From positions 5,856-69,855 of the forward strand of contig JAWSVC010000008.1 of assembly GCA_033852075.1 (NCBI GenBank): DNA of 64,000 nt, written 5' to 3'. The translations under genes were made by a program, and so were the position numbers. This document shows, in pieces, positions 34,809-43,114 of this stretch (positions are counted from its first letter, which is position 1; every line of letters begins with the position of its first letter). Origin of the DNA: QZLE01 sp033852075. GTDB taxonomy: Bacteria > Pseudomonadota > Gammaproteobacteria > QZLD01. The notes beneath the pieces were generated by a model, which saw only the letters and a list, made by a program, of their open reading frames with translations, was not told the DNA's origin and did no database searches.

Positions 34809-36530
34809 ATGAAGAACATCTCAATAATTTTCACATTCATGGGGTTAATTTTACTCTCTACTGGTTGTGCACAGATACAAACTAAAGAAGAAAAAACAAC
34901 ACCTCAGGATCAACAAACCATCACCAGACCGATTCAGCACGAAGATCTTACGGCAGAAATGCTCTTTCATGTCCTAAAGGCAGAACTAGCCCTATATGAC
35001 AATAATTATGATGCAGCATTAAGCAGCTATAGTTGGATTATTGAAAACACCTTTGACTACCGCCTGATTCGCCGGGCTACAAGAATTGCACTGGGAGCCA
35101 AACACAATTTGCTGGCAATGAAATCAATAAATCGCTGGCTCGATGTTTCACCAGATGATCCAGAGGCGATTCAATTAGCAGTTATCATATCCATTAGATT
35201 AGGCAAAACAGATGATGCTATAAAACATCTAGATACTCTACTAAAACTAGATACCCAGCAAGATAAAGAAAAACTTTTCGGAATGCTATCTGCCACGTTA
35301 AAAGGGGAGCCTGATCAGGAACAAACCATTGAATCATTGCGCGATCTTGCAAACAAATACCCAGATAACCCATATTTAATTATCACCCTTGCAGAGATTG
35401 AATATCAAAACCAATACTATTCACAGATACTGGAAAATATTGAACTAGTTTTACAACTTAAACCCAATTGGCAAAGAGCCTTATTATTAAAAGCGCAAAC
35501 CTTATTTGCGCTTGGGCAATATGACAAAGCTGCCGAGCAATTTGAACAAATATTTAACGATGATCCAGACAACATCCAGCCTAGAATAACCTATGCCCGC
35601 TCCCTTTTAACAATTGGAAATATAAATGCCGCACTTGATCAATTAAGAGAGATCATAACTATATCCCCAGATAACCACGAGATTATCCTATATACCATCC
35701 CTCTGCTTATATCATCTGAAAGATTTGATGTTGCAGAGGATTACATCAATGCCTTACTTGAGAAAAAAATAGAAATAGACACCGCGCTATTTCACAAAGG
35801 AGTACTTAGACAGACTCAAGGCAAAGAGCAAGAAGCAAAAAATTACTTTGAGCAAATAGAATCTGGACAAAACTTTCTTGAAGCAAAATTCAGGCTTGCA
35901 CAAATCACAGCAAAAAGCGGTGAACTCGAAAAGGCCCTTTCTCAACTGCAAAAATTACGCAAACGGCATCCTGATTTTACAACTCAAATTTTATTGATGG
36001 AGGCTGAACTCTTACGCAATAAAAAGATGTACCAGCGCGCAATTGATCTGATGAATGAAGGGCTTGCTCAAGACCCAGATAACGATCAATTACTTTATAA
36101 TCGTGCGATGTTAGCCGTTGATCTAAACGACATTATCCTTGCAGAAAAAGACCTGCGACACGTTATTGAACTCGTGCCCGATCATGCACACGCCTATAAC
36201 GCCTTGGGTTATACGCTAGCAGACGAAACCGATCGTTATCAAGAAGCCAAAGAACTGATTGAAAAGGCCTATGCTCTACTTCCAAATGACGTTGCAATTA
36301 TCGACAGTATGGGATGGGTATATTTCAAACTCGGCAATTATGAAAAAGCAAAAAAATACCTGCTCCAAGCCCTGAAGATGCGCAAAGATCCAGAGATTGC
36401 ATCACACATGGGGCAGCTATTAATTGCGATCGGCAAAAAGAAAGAAGCCGAAGAATTTCTACAAGGTGTACTTGATCAATTTCCGGAAAATGAAATAATT
36501 ATCAACATCCTCAAACAGCTTGAAAATTAA
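34809..36530 (+). CDS. tetratricopeptide-repeat lipoprotein
   Basis: A 573-residue protein with a lipoprotein signal (MKNISIIFTFMGLILLSTGCAQ) predicting an outer-membrane or periplasmic lipid anchor. The rest is a series of TPR units, for example RALLLKAQTLFALGQYDKAAEQFEQIF, AHAYNALGYTLADETDRYQEAKELIEKAYAL and SMGWVYFKLGNYEKAKKYLLQAL. Proteins of this type upstream of lolB are widespread in gammaproteobacteria and are probably scaffolds for envelope complexes; the partner is unknown. The ATG at 34809 follows AAAAGG; the frame opens at 34773 but only this start gives a signal peptide at the terminus. lolB starts 14 bases later. Confidence 0.88.
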   Translation: MKNISIIFTFMGLILLSTGCAQIQTKEEKTTPQDQQTITRPIQHEDLTAEMLFHVLKAELALYDNNYDAALSSYSWIIENTFDYRLIRRATRIALGAKHNLLAMKSINRWLDVSPDDPEAIQLAVIISIRLGKTDDAIKHLDTLLKLDTQQDKEKLFGMLSATLKGEPDQEQTIESLRDLANKYPDNPYLIITLAEIEYQNQYYSQILENIELVLQLKPNWQRALLLKAQTLFALGQYDKAAEQFEQIFNDDPDNIQPRITYARSLLTIGNINAALDQLREIITISPDNHEIILYTIPLLISSERFDVAEDYINALLEKKIEIDTALFHKGVLRQTQGKEQEAKNYFEQIESGQNFLEAKFRLAQITAKSGELEKALSQLQKLRKRHPDFTTQILLMEAELLRNKKMYQRAIDLMNEGLAQDPDNDQLLYNRAMLAVDLNDIILAEKDLRHVIELVPDHAHAYNALGYTLADETDRYQEAKELIEKAYALLPNDVAIIDSMGWVYFKLGNYEKAKKYLLQALKMRKDPEIASHMGQLLIAIGKKKEAEEFLQGVLDQFPENEIIINILKQLEN

Positions 36531-36544
36531 CTGCCGGAAAATTT

Positions 36545-37162
36545 ATGCGCATAAAACTTATACTGGTACTGATTACCATATCTGCAATATTCAGCGGCTG
36601 TACCACTGTCCCAGAACCCAAACGTAAACCAGAAGAGATCCGTAAACTATATCATCAGCGCCTATCCATAGTTGAAAAACTTAACAACTGGAAGATCGAT
36701 GCCAGAGCAGGTTTCTCTACCGCAAATGATAGTGGATCTGTATCAATGATCTGGCAACAAAAAGACAAGGCATACCATATCACCATCATTGCACCGCTTG
36801 GCCAGGGAAGATTGGATCTTTATGGGGAAGGCCCAGACGTTGTCCTAAAAACCAGCGATGGCAAAACCCTGTACGGCGAATCAGCTCAAAATCTAATATA
36901 CAAAGCAACTGGATTTATAGTCCCAATAGAAAGCTTAGGTCATTGGATTAAAGGTATTCCTGGAGTACAACCTTATGCAAACATTACCTATAACAATGAC
37001 GGAACCATTGCAACGATGCAACAGGAAGAATGGGATATAGAATATCTTGATTATCAGGTTCATAAAAATACAATTCTTCCTCGTAAAATATGCGCTATCA
37101 ACAACGATTTAAAAATAAAGATTGTTATTAAAGAATGGGATACTAATGAGCAATCAAAATAA
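36545..37162 (+). CDS. lolB: outer-membrane lipoprotein-insertion protein LolB
   Basis: Itself a lipoprotein, LolB receives lipoproteins from periplasmic LolA and inserts them into the outer membrane. Length 205. The signal is MRIKLILVLITISAIFSGCTT with the lipid-modified cysteine near residue 19. The body has LNNWKIDARAGFSTANDSGSVSMIWQQ, close to the LolB consensus around the first strands, and ISPLGQGRLDLYG-like APLGQGRLDLYG. It overlaps ispE by 17 bases, as is common in this conserved cluster. Confidence 0.9.
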   Translation: MRIKLILVLITISAIFSGCTTVPEPKRKPEEIRKLYHQRLSIVEKLNNWKIDARAGFSTANDSGSVSMIWQQKDKAYHITIIAPLGQGRLDLYGEGPDVVLKTSDGKTLYGESAQNLIYKATGFIVPIESLGHWIKGIPGVQPYANITYNNDGTIATMQQEEWDIEYLDYQVHKNTILPRKICAINNDLKIKIVIKEWDTNEQSK

Positions 37163-38045
37163 CTATTCTACCCCCAACTCCCCAAAAAGTTTCTTTGAAC
37201 CAGACTGTTGGCCAGCCCCAGGCAAACTAAACCTGTTTTTGCATATCACTGGTCGTCGTGAAGATGGTTACCACCTATTGCAGACAATGTTTCAATTCTT
37301 CGACTTTGGTGACTCACTATACTTCGACACCAATAATAGCGGCCAGCTTCACAGAATTACCAAGATAGAAGGCGTATCCGAAGAACAAGACCTAATAATC
37401 CGCGCCGCAAAAATGCTTAAAGAAACTAGTGGCTGCACAAAAGGTGCTGATATTAAAATTACCAAAAGATTACCAATGGGCGGTGGAATCGGCGGTGGCA
37501 GTTCAGATGCAGCAACCACATTAGTGGCACTAAATCAGCTCTGGGAAATCAATATGAGCCTCGAAGAATTAGCAAAAATCGGCATAAATTTAGGTGCAGA
37601 CGTACCAATATTCATCCACGGCAAAGCGGCCTGGGCAGAAGGAATTGGCGAAAAAATCAGCTACTTAGATAGCACAGAACCATGCTATCTAATAATCAAA
37701 CCTGATTGCAGTGTGCCAACAGCACAAATTTTTTCACATCCGGGATTGACAAGAGACACGCAAAAGTTGAAAATGTCCGCCTTTCGTAGAGGGCTCGGCA
37801 ATGATTGCGAAGAAGTTGTCCGCTCTTTATACCCACAAGTTGCAGAGGCACTTGATTGGCTTTCAGGCTTTCAAACCGCTGAACTCACGGGAACTGGAGC
37901 ATGCATCTTTGCTGCCTTTGATACCGAAGAGCAAGCAAGAAATGTTGCTAGTAAAGCACCTGCGAAATGGGATACAATTATTGCCAGAGGTTTAAATAGC
38001 TCACCGCTAAATTTTAAACTCTCTGAAAGAAAAGCTACACAATAG
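37146..38045 (+). CDS. ispE: 4-diphosphocytidyl-2-C-methyl-D-erythritol kinase
   Basis: GHMP-family kinase of the non-mevalonate isoprenoid pathway. The 299 residues are slightly longer than usual because of an N-terminal extension. Motifs are WPAPGKLNLFLHITGRREDGYH, the ATP loop PMGGGIGGGSSDAATTLVALN and the C-terminal ELTGTGACIFAAF. I chose the ATG at 37146, inside the lolB end; an earlier in-frame ATG would lengthen the overlap without a ribosome site. It is directly followed by tRNA-Gln and prs, the standard gammaproteobacterial order. Confidence 0.95.
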   Translation: MSNQNNYSTPNSPKSFFEPDCWPAPGKLNLFLHITGRREDGYHLLQTMFQFFDFGDSLYFDTNNSGQLHRITKIEGVSEEQDLIIRAAKMLKETSGCTKGADIKITKRLPMGGGIGGGSSDAATTLVALNQLWEINMSLEELAKIGINLGADVPIFIHGKAAWAEGIGEKISYLDSTEPCYLIIKPDCSVPTAQIFSHPGLTRDTQKLKMSAFRRGLGNDCEEVVRSLYPQVAEALDWLSGFQTAELTGTGACIFAAFDTEEQARNVASKAPAKWDTIIARGLNSSPLNFKLSERKATQ

Positions 38046-38082
38046 CTAAGCAATAAAAAATATCCAGGCAAAAGCCATATAC

Positions 38083-38157
38083 TGGGGCGTCGCCAAGCGG
38101 TAAGGCCCGGGGTTTTGATCCCCGTATGCGTAGGTTCGAATCCTGCCGCCCCAGCCA
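38083..38157 (+). tRNA. tRNA-Gln (anticodon TTG)
   Basis: 75 bases including encoded CCA. The acceptor TGGGGCG pairs with CGCCCCA. The anticodon stem CGGGG/CCCCG encloses the loop TTTTGAT with anticodon TTG (reads CAA), and the T arm GTAGG-TTCGAAT-CCTGC is intact. It lies between ispE and prs. Confidence 0.96.
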
Positions 38158-38210
38158 TTTCTACATAACCAAATCACACAGATAATATCTCAACAGGTGA
38201 AGTAACTAAC

Positions 38211-39185
38211 ATGCAGCCTACCTCAAACGTTAATGAAAATAGCGAGATGATGATATTTACCGGAAATTCTAATCCGGAACTCGCAAAGCAAATCGTTGAA
38301 CACCTTAATCTTCCAATCGGTAAAGCCGTAGTTGGCAGATTTAGTGATGGCGAAATCATGGTTGAAATCACAGAACATGTTCGCGGTAGAGATATCTTCA
38401 TCGTGCAACCAACATGCGCTCCAACCAATGATAACGTGATGGAACTATTGGTTATGGCCGATGCACTGCGTCGCTCTTCAGCTGGACGTATCACCGCGGT
38501 TATCCCATATTTTGGTTATGCGCGCCAAGATCGCAGATCAAGATCAGTTCGTGTGCCAATTTCAGCAAAACTTGTAGCAGACATGCTTGAAGCAGCCGGA
38601 ATTGACCGCGTATTAACCGTTGATCTACATGCAGACCAAATCCAGGGCTTCTTCAATATCCCTGTTGATAACGTCTACGCATCTCCAATATTCCTTGGAG
38701 ACATGTGGAAACAAAAATATGAAAACAAAATTGTAGTTTCACCAGACGTTGGCGGTGTAGTTCGTGCGCGCGCTGTTGCAAAACTACTTGATGATGCAGA
38801 TCTTGCAATTATCGACAAACGTCGCCCAAAAGCTAATGTCGCTACCGTAATGAATATTATCGGTGACGTAACCAATAAGACCTGCATCCTGGTTGACGAT
38901 ATGGTCGATACCGCAGGAACACTTTGCGAAGCAGCAAAGGCACTCAAAGGCTTCGGAGCAGCTAAAGTTTACGCATATATTACTCACCCGGTTCTTTCAG
39001 GACCTGCGGTTGAAAGAATTACTAATTCTGAATTGGATCAATTAATTGTTTCCGATACAATCCCTCTGACAGAGGCCGGAGCAGCCTGCGATAAAATCAG
39101 GGTGCTTTCGGTTGCTGAAACACTAGCTGAAACAATTCGCAGAATTCATCTCGAGGAATCTGTTAGTTCCATGTTTATGGACTAA
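38211..39185 (+). CDS. prs: ribose-phosphate pyrophosphokinase
   Basis: Makes phosphoribosyl pyrophosphate from ribose-5-phosphate and ATP, feeding purine, pyrimidine, histidine and tryptophan synthesis. The 324 residues include the N-terminal MIFTGNSNPELAKQIVEHL, CAPTNDNVMELL, the ATP loop YFGYARQDRRSRS, and the PRPP signature VDDMVDTAGTLCEAA. The start at 38211, after AGGTGA, gives about 12 residues before the conserved MIFTGN; a start at 38247 or 38250 is also possible and would match the E. coli length better. Confidence 0.95.
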   Translation: MQPTSNVNENSEMMIFTGNSNPELAKQIVEHLNLPIGKAVVGRFSDGEIMVEITEHVRGRDIFIVQPTCAPTNDNVMELLVMADALRRSSAGRITAVIPYFGYARQDRRSRSVRVPISAKLVADMLEAAGIDRVLTVDLHADQIQGFFNIPVDNVYASPIFLGDMWKQKYENKIVVSPDVGGVVRARAVAKLLDDADLAIIDKRRPKANVATVMNIIGDVTNKTCILVDDMVDTAGTLCEAAKALKGFGAAKVYAYITHPVLSGPAVERITNSELDQLIVSDTIPLTEAGAACDKIRVLSVAETLAETIRRIHLEESVSSMFMD

Positions 39186-39316
39186 CATTATCTGGTGCTT
39201 ATAGCACCAATAGGCACCTCGTTTGGTCGCGGACGAGGATTAAGCGCAAATAGCGCAATTAAGTACTTAACCAGGTCACGATCATTAACGACTCGGTTAT
39301 TAACAGGAGAAAAGCT
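39186..39316 (+). promoter_or_regulatory. leader region between prs and rplY
   Basis: Contains the hairpin TGGTGCT-tat-AGCACCA at 39193-39209 followed by further GGCACC, plus GTCGCGGACGAGGATTAAGCG. No T-run follows, so not a standard terminator. AGGAGA precedes the rplY ATG. Confidence 0.35.
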
Positions 39317-39931
39317 ATGGAATTAACCCTAGCAGCAGAACTTCGTGAAGATCAGGGGAAAGGTGCGAGCCGCCGCCTACGTCGCGAAGGTAAAATCCCA
39401 GCAATCATCTATGGTGCTGGCAAAGAACCTTTATCCATTCAGGTAGAGCAAAACATAATCACCAATATGGCTGAGAAAGAAGAATTCTACGCTCACATCA
39501 TTACTATCCAAATTGGTGATCAAACAGAAAAAGTAGTTGCCAAAGCTCTACAACGTCACGTTTTCAAACCACAAATTGATCACGCTGACTTCCTTCGTGT
39601 TGACGAAAGTAAAGCTCTAAAAGCTCATATTCCTCTACACTTTATCGGAGATGACAAGGCACCTGGCGTTAAGAAAGGCGGCCTACTATCTCATGATCTG
39701 GTTGAGCTTGAAGTTTCTTGCCTACCGAAAGACCTTCCTGAATTCATCGAAGTAGATGTTTCTGCACTGGAAGTTGGTGAAAGCGTTCACATGTCTGAAG
39801 TTAAGCTTCCTGCTGGCGTTGAGATCGTTGAACTTATCAAAGGTCATGACGTAACTATTGCTCACGTTGGCACCGTACGCGGTGGAACTGACGAAGAAGC
39901 TCCAGCAGAAGAAGGTGAAGCTGAAGAGTAA
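39317..39931 (+). CDS. rplY: 50S ribosomal protein L25 (long, Ctc type)
   Basis: 5S rRNA-binding ribosomal protein. At 204 residues it is the two-domain form: an N-terminal L25 domain (ELREDQGKGASRRLRREGKIPAIIYG) plus a C-terminal beta domain (HIPLHFIGDDKAPGVKKGGLL...LPEFIEVDVSALEVGESVH) found in general-stress protein Ctc, while E. coli L25 has only the first. The acidic tail (EEAPAEEGEAEE) is typical of long forms. It is followed closely by pth. Confidence 0.94.
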   Translation: MELTLAAELREDQGKGASRRLRREGKIPAIIYGAGKEPLSIQVEQNIITNMAEKEEFYAHIITIQIGDQTEKVVAKALQRHVFKPQIDHADFLRVDESKALKAHIPLHFIGDDKAPGVKKGGLLSHDLVELEVSCLPKDLPEFIEVDVSALEVGESVHMSEVKLPAGVEIVELIKGHDVTIAHVGTVRGGTDEEAPAEEGEAEE

Positions 39932-39950
39932 TCTTCAGCAGCATATTGGT

Positions 39951-40538
39951 ATGGCTAACACCAATATCAAACTAATAGTCGGCCTTGGTAATCCCGGGGC
40001 CGAATACGAAATGACCCGCCACAACGTTGGCTTTTGGTTTGCTGATCTGATCAGCAGCAAATATAGCGGAAATTTCACCAAAGAAACCCGGTTCAATGCG
40101 GAATTGAGCCGGGTTTTTATTAACAACAAAGATGTACGCATCCTGAAACCACAGACATTTATGAACCGCAGCGGTCAATCTGTCGGAGAGGTTTGCCGTT
40201 ACTTTAAGATCGAACCGGAAGAGATTCTGGTTGTGCATGATGAGCTGGATCTCCCTCCCGGAGTAGCAAAACTCAAAAAGGGTGGAGGGCACGGAGGACA
40301 CAACGGCCTACGTGACATTATCGCACACCTCAGCAGCAAAAACTTTTTACGTCTGCGTATAGGAATCGGACATCCGGGGCAAAGCTCCAAAGTAACCGGA
40401 CATGTTTTGAGCGCACCAGGAAAAACTGAGAACGCACACATAGAGCACTCACTGGATGACAGCATCGATGCCTTTGAAGAACTATTACAAACAGATCTAC
40501 AAAAGGCTATGCATAAATTGCATACAAATAACACTTAA
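39951..40538 (+). CDS. pth: peptidyl-tRNA hydrolase
   Basis: Releases tRNA from prematurely dissociated peptidyl-tRNA. The 195 residues carry LIVGLGNPGAEYEMTRHNVGFWFAD with the catalytic His, KPQTFMNRSGQSVGEV and VHDELDLPPGVAKLKKGGGHGGHNGLRDI. The ATG at 39951 is 19 bases after rplY; the frame continues upstream inside rplY but adds residues not found in the family. Followed by a repeat-like spacer and then ychF. Confidence 0.96.
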   Translation: MANTNIKLIVGLGNPGAEYEMTRHNVGFWFADLISSKYSGNFTKETRFNAELSRVFINNKDVRILKPQTFMNRSGQSVGEVCRYFKIEPEEILVVHDELDLPPGVAKLKKGGGHGGHNGLRDIIAHLSSKNFLRLRIGIGHPGQSSKVTGHVLSAPGKTENAHIEHSLDDSIDAFEELLQTDLQKAMHKLHTNNT

Positions 40539-40722
40539 CACTGAATGAAACGACCTGGCTTTTAAGCCTTGCATTCAGCACTATTTGTGAACAAGCTCAG
40601 AAGCATGGATGCTGACGATGCAACGTACACGGATGTACTCGTAGCGTTTGTGAACAAAAAGTGGTGAAAATAGCGGCAGTTATAGATAATCATTCACTAA
40701 CATCGGATATTACGAGGGTAAC
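40539..40722. other. pth-ychF spacer with a direct repeat and hairpin core
   Basis: TTTGTGAACAA occurs twice (near 40582 and 40648), flanking a segment with GTAC-acggat-GTAC and ATGGATGC...GATGCA. It resembles a dispersed repeat related in layout to the long hairpin family but not clearly the same. GAGGGT precedes ychF. Confidence 0.4.
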
Positions 40723-41814
40723 ATGGGTTTTAAATGTGGTATCGTAGGTCTACCTAACGTAGGCAAATCAACTCTTTTCAATGCATTAACCAAAGCCGGT
40801 ATTGCCGCTGAAAACTATCCATTCTGCACCATCGATCCTAATGTTGGTGTGGTTGAGATGCCAGACCCACGCCTGGATAAACTGGCAGAGATCGTTAATC
40901 CCAAACGCACCCTACCAACCACTATGCAGTTTGTTGATATAGCTGGTCTGGTTGCCGGAGCATCAAAAGGGGAAGGACTTGGCAATCAATTCCTGGCCCA
41001 CATCCGCGAAACCGATGCCATCGGCCATGTCGTTCGCTGCTTTGAAAACGACGACATCGTTCACGTAGACGGCAAGATCAATCCAGCATCTGACATCGAA
41101 ATCATCGATACCGAATTAACCCTTGCTGACTTGGAATCCGTAGAAAAATCTCTACTTAAAGTTACCAAGCAATGCAAATCCGGCGATAAAGAAGCAATTG
41201 CCAGAAGAGATCTTTTAACCAAAGTTCGCGACCATCTGGCAGAAGGCAATTCAGCACGCACCCTTGAACTTAATAAAGACGAGCAAAAGATGCTCAAGGA
41301 ACACCACCTGATTACCATCAAACCAGTGATGTTTATCGCCAATGTGTCTGAAGATGGCTTTGAAAACAACCCATTCCTTGATCAGGTACGCGAGATTGCA
41401 GTAAAAGAAGGCGCCGAAGTGGTTCCTGTTTGCGCATCTATCGAAGCCGAGCTATCAACTCTTGACGAAGAAGATATGCTGGAGTTCCTTGGCGAATATG
41501 GCCTGACAGAATCTGGTCTTAACCGCGTAATCCATGCCGGTTATAAACTACTTGGCCTACAAACCTATTTCACTGCTGGCGTACAGGAAGTACGCGCCTG
41601 GACCGTTAAGATTGGCGCCACAGCACCACAAGCCGCTGGCGTTATCCATACTGATTTTGAACGTGGATTTATCCGCGCTGAAGTAATCAGCTATGATGAT
41701 TTCATCGAACATAGCGGCGAACAAGGCGCTAAAGATGCTGGCAAATGGCGCCTGGAAGGTAAAGACTACATCACCCAAGACGGCGATGTAATCCACTTCA
41801 GATTCAACGTCTAG
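40723..41814 (+). CDS. ychF: redox-regulated ATPase YchF
   Basis: Obg-related P-loop protein that prefers ATP over GTP and binds ribosomes. The 363 residues are normal. It shows GIVGLPNVGKSTLFNALT (G1), the middle segment FVDIAGLVAGASKGEGLGN (G3), a changed G4 region consistent with ATP use (FIANVSE), a coiled-coil insert, and the C-terminal TGS domain (TYFTAGVQEVRAWTVKIGATAPQAAG). The pth-ychF order is conserved across gammaproteobacteria. Confidence 0.96.
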   Translation: MGFKCGIVGLPNVGKSTLFNALTKAGIAAENYPFCTIDPNVGVVEMPDPRLDKLAEIVNPKRTLPTTMQFVDIAGLVAGASKGEGLGNQFLAHIRETDAIGHVVRCFENDDIVHVDGKINPASDIEIIDTELTLADLESVEKSLLKVTKQCKSGDKEAIARRDLLTKVRDHLAEGNSARTLELNKDEQKMLKEHHLITIKPVMFIANVSEDGFENNPFLDQVREIAVKEGAEVVPVCASIEAELSTLDEEDMLEFLGEYGLTESGLNRVIHAGYKLLGLQTYFTAGVQEVRAWTVKIGATAPQAAGVIHTDFERGFIRAEVISYDDFIEHSGEQGAKDAGKWRLEGKDYITQDGDVIHFRFNV

Positions 41815-41831
41815 GTTTTAAAATAAAATCC

Positions 41832-42674
41832 ATGAAATATATCGGTGCCCACGTCAGCGCCTCCGGCGGCGTAGAAAATGCTCCAATCAATGCCCATGAG
41901 ATTGGAGCCAACGCCTTTGCCCTATTCACCAAAAATCAAAAGCGCTGGGAATCAAAACCGCTAACTGAAAAATCTATCCGAGCATTTAAAGACAACTGCA
42001 AAAAATTCGGTTTTGCTCCAGAACAGATCCTTCCGCATGATAGTTACCTAATCAATCTGGGGCATCCCGAAACTGAGGCGCTAAAAAAATCACGCATAGC
42101 ATTTATAGACGAGATAGAACGTTGCGAACAGCTCGGGCTTATCTATCTTAATTTTCACCCAGGAAGCCACCTGAAAAAGATCGGCGAAAAAGACTGCCTT
42201 AAGACCATCGCCGAATCTATCAATATCGCTATAGATAAAACCAATTCAGTTATGGCTGTTATCGAAAATACCGCCGGACAAGGATCAAATCTTGGATATA
42301 GATTTGAACATCTTGCACAAATTATAGAATTGATAGATAACAAATCTCGCGTCGGCGCATGCATCGATACCTGCCATGCCTTTGTCTCTGGATATGATTT
42401 ATCAACCACCGAGGCCTGCGAGCAAACCTTTAAACAGTTTGACCAAATCATTGGATTTAACTACCTAAAAGGAATGCACATCAATGATTCCAAAAAAGAA
42501 CTTGGCAGCCGCGTAGACCGTCATCACAGCCTTGGGGAAGGGCTTATTGGTCTGGATCTGTTTAAGTTCCTGATGCAAGATTCGCGCTTTGACAATATAC
42601 CACTAATACTTGAAACTATTGATTCAAGCATATGGCATCAAGAGATAAACATGCTAAGAGGCTTTATCTCCTAA
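41832..42674 (+). CDS. nfo: endonuclease IV (apurinic/apyrimidinic endonuclease)
   Basis: Zinc-dependent AP endonuclease of base-excision repair, a TIM barrel. The 280 residues match. Metal ligands are visible in YIGAHVSASGG, NFHPGSH, VIENTAGQGSNLG (Glu), ACIDTCHAFVSGYD and HINDSKKELGSRVDRHHSLGEG. It lies 17 bases after ychF and upstream of tRNA-Met. Confidence 0.96.
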   Translation: MKYIGAHVSASGGVENAPINAHEIGANAFALFTKNQKRWESKPLTEKSIRAFKDNCKKFGFAPEQILPHDSYLINLGHPETEALKKSRIAFIDEIERCEQLGLIYLNFHPGSHLKKIGEKDCLKTIAESINIAIDKTNSVMAVIENTAGQGSNLGYRFEHLAQIIELIDNKSRVGACIDTCHAFVSGYDLSTTEACEQTFKQFDQIIGFNYLKGMHINDSKKELGSRVDRHHSLGEGLIGLDLFKFLMQDSRFDNIPLILETIDSSIWHQEINMLRGFIS

Positions 42675-42755
42675 TTTCACAACAAATTAAGACGAATAAG
42701 GTTGACAAATACAGTTGAAAAATGGAAAATTGCGATCCTTCTCAACGAAGCAAGT

Positions 42756-42832
42756 GGCTATGTAGCTCAGTTGGTTAGAGCACAGCATTCATAATGCTGG
42801 AGTCCCAGGTTCAAGTCCCGGCATAGCCACCA
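42756..42832 (+). tRNA. tRNA-Met (elongator, anticodon CAT)
   Basis: 77 bases with encoded CCA. The acceptor GGCTATG pairs with CATAGCC. The anticodon stem CAGCA/TGCTG surrounds TTCATAA with anticodon CAT, and the D and T arms are regular. The first acceptor pair and overall sequence resemble the E. coli elongator rather than initiator tRNA. Its 3' half is duplicated imperfectly at 44839-44888, suggesting it was an integration site. Confidence 0.93.
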
Positions 42833-42834
42833 TT
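42785..42834 (+). repeat. left attachment-like repeat (3' half of tRNA-Met)
   Basis: Fifty bases from the anticodon arm through CCATT. They match 44839-44888 at 46 of 50 positions in direct orientation. The intact tRNA keeps this copy, as in tRNA-targeted integration. Confidence 0.65.
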
Positions 42835-43114
42835 TTACAGCACTATTCCCTTTAAAAACTTGAACTTGAGCACATCACGTGATTTGCGCTAAAGTTACGT
42901 TTTTCAGCATATCAAGCAAAATACCTAGCAACTACACACAAAAACAGGAACTTCTGCACACAAACCTATACAATTACCTAGTTGTAATTTGTATTTCATC
43001 AATCACGAAAAGCATCTATCAAGCATTTTTTATCACTCAAGGCATTGTTTTTACAGCAAAATAAACAAAAAGCAAGCGCAAAACATCGTATCTATCAAGC
43101 AACCATCAAACAAA
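42833..43114. other. AT-rich island flank without genes
   Basis: I see no supported coding region. Near 42968-42990 there is AATTAC-ctagtt-GTAATT, a small palindrome that could be an operator or chance in AT-rich DNA. Confidence 0.4.
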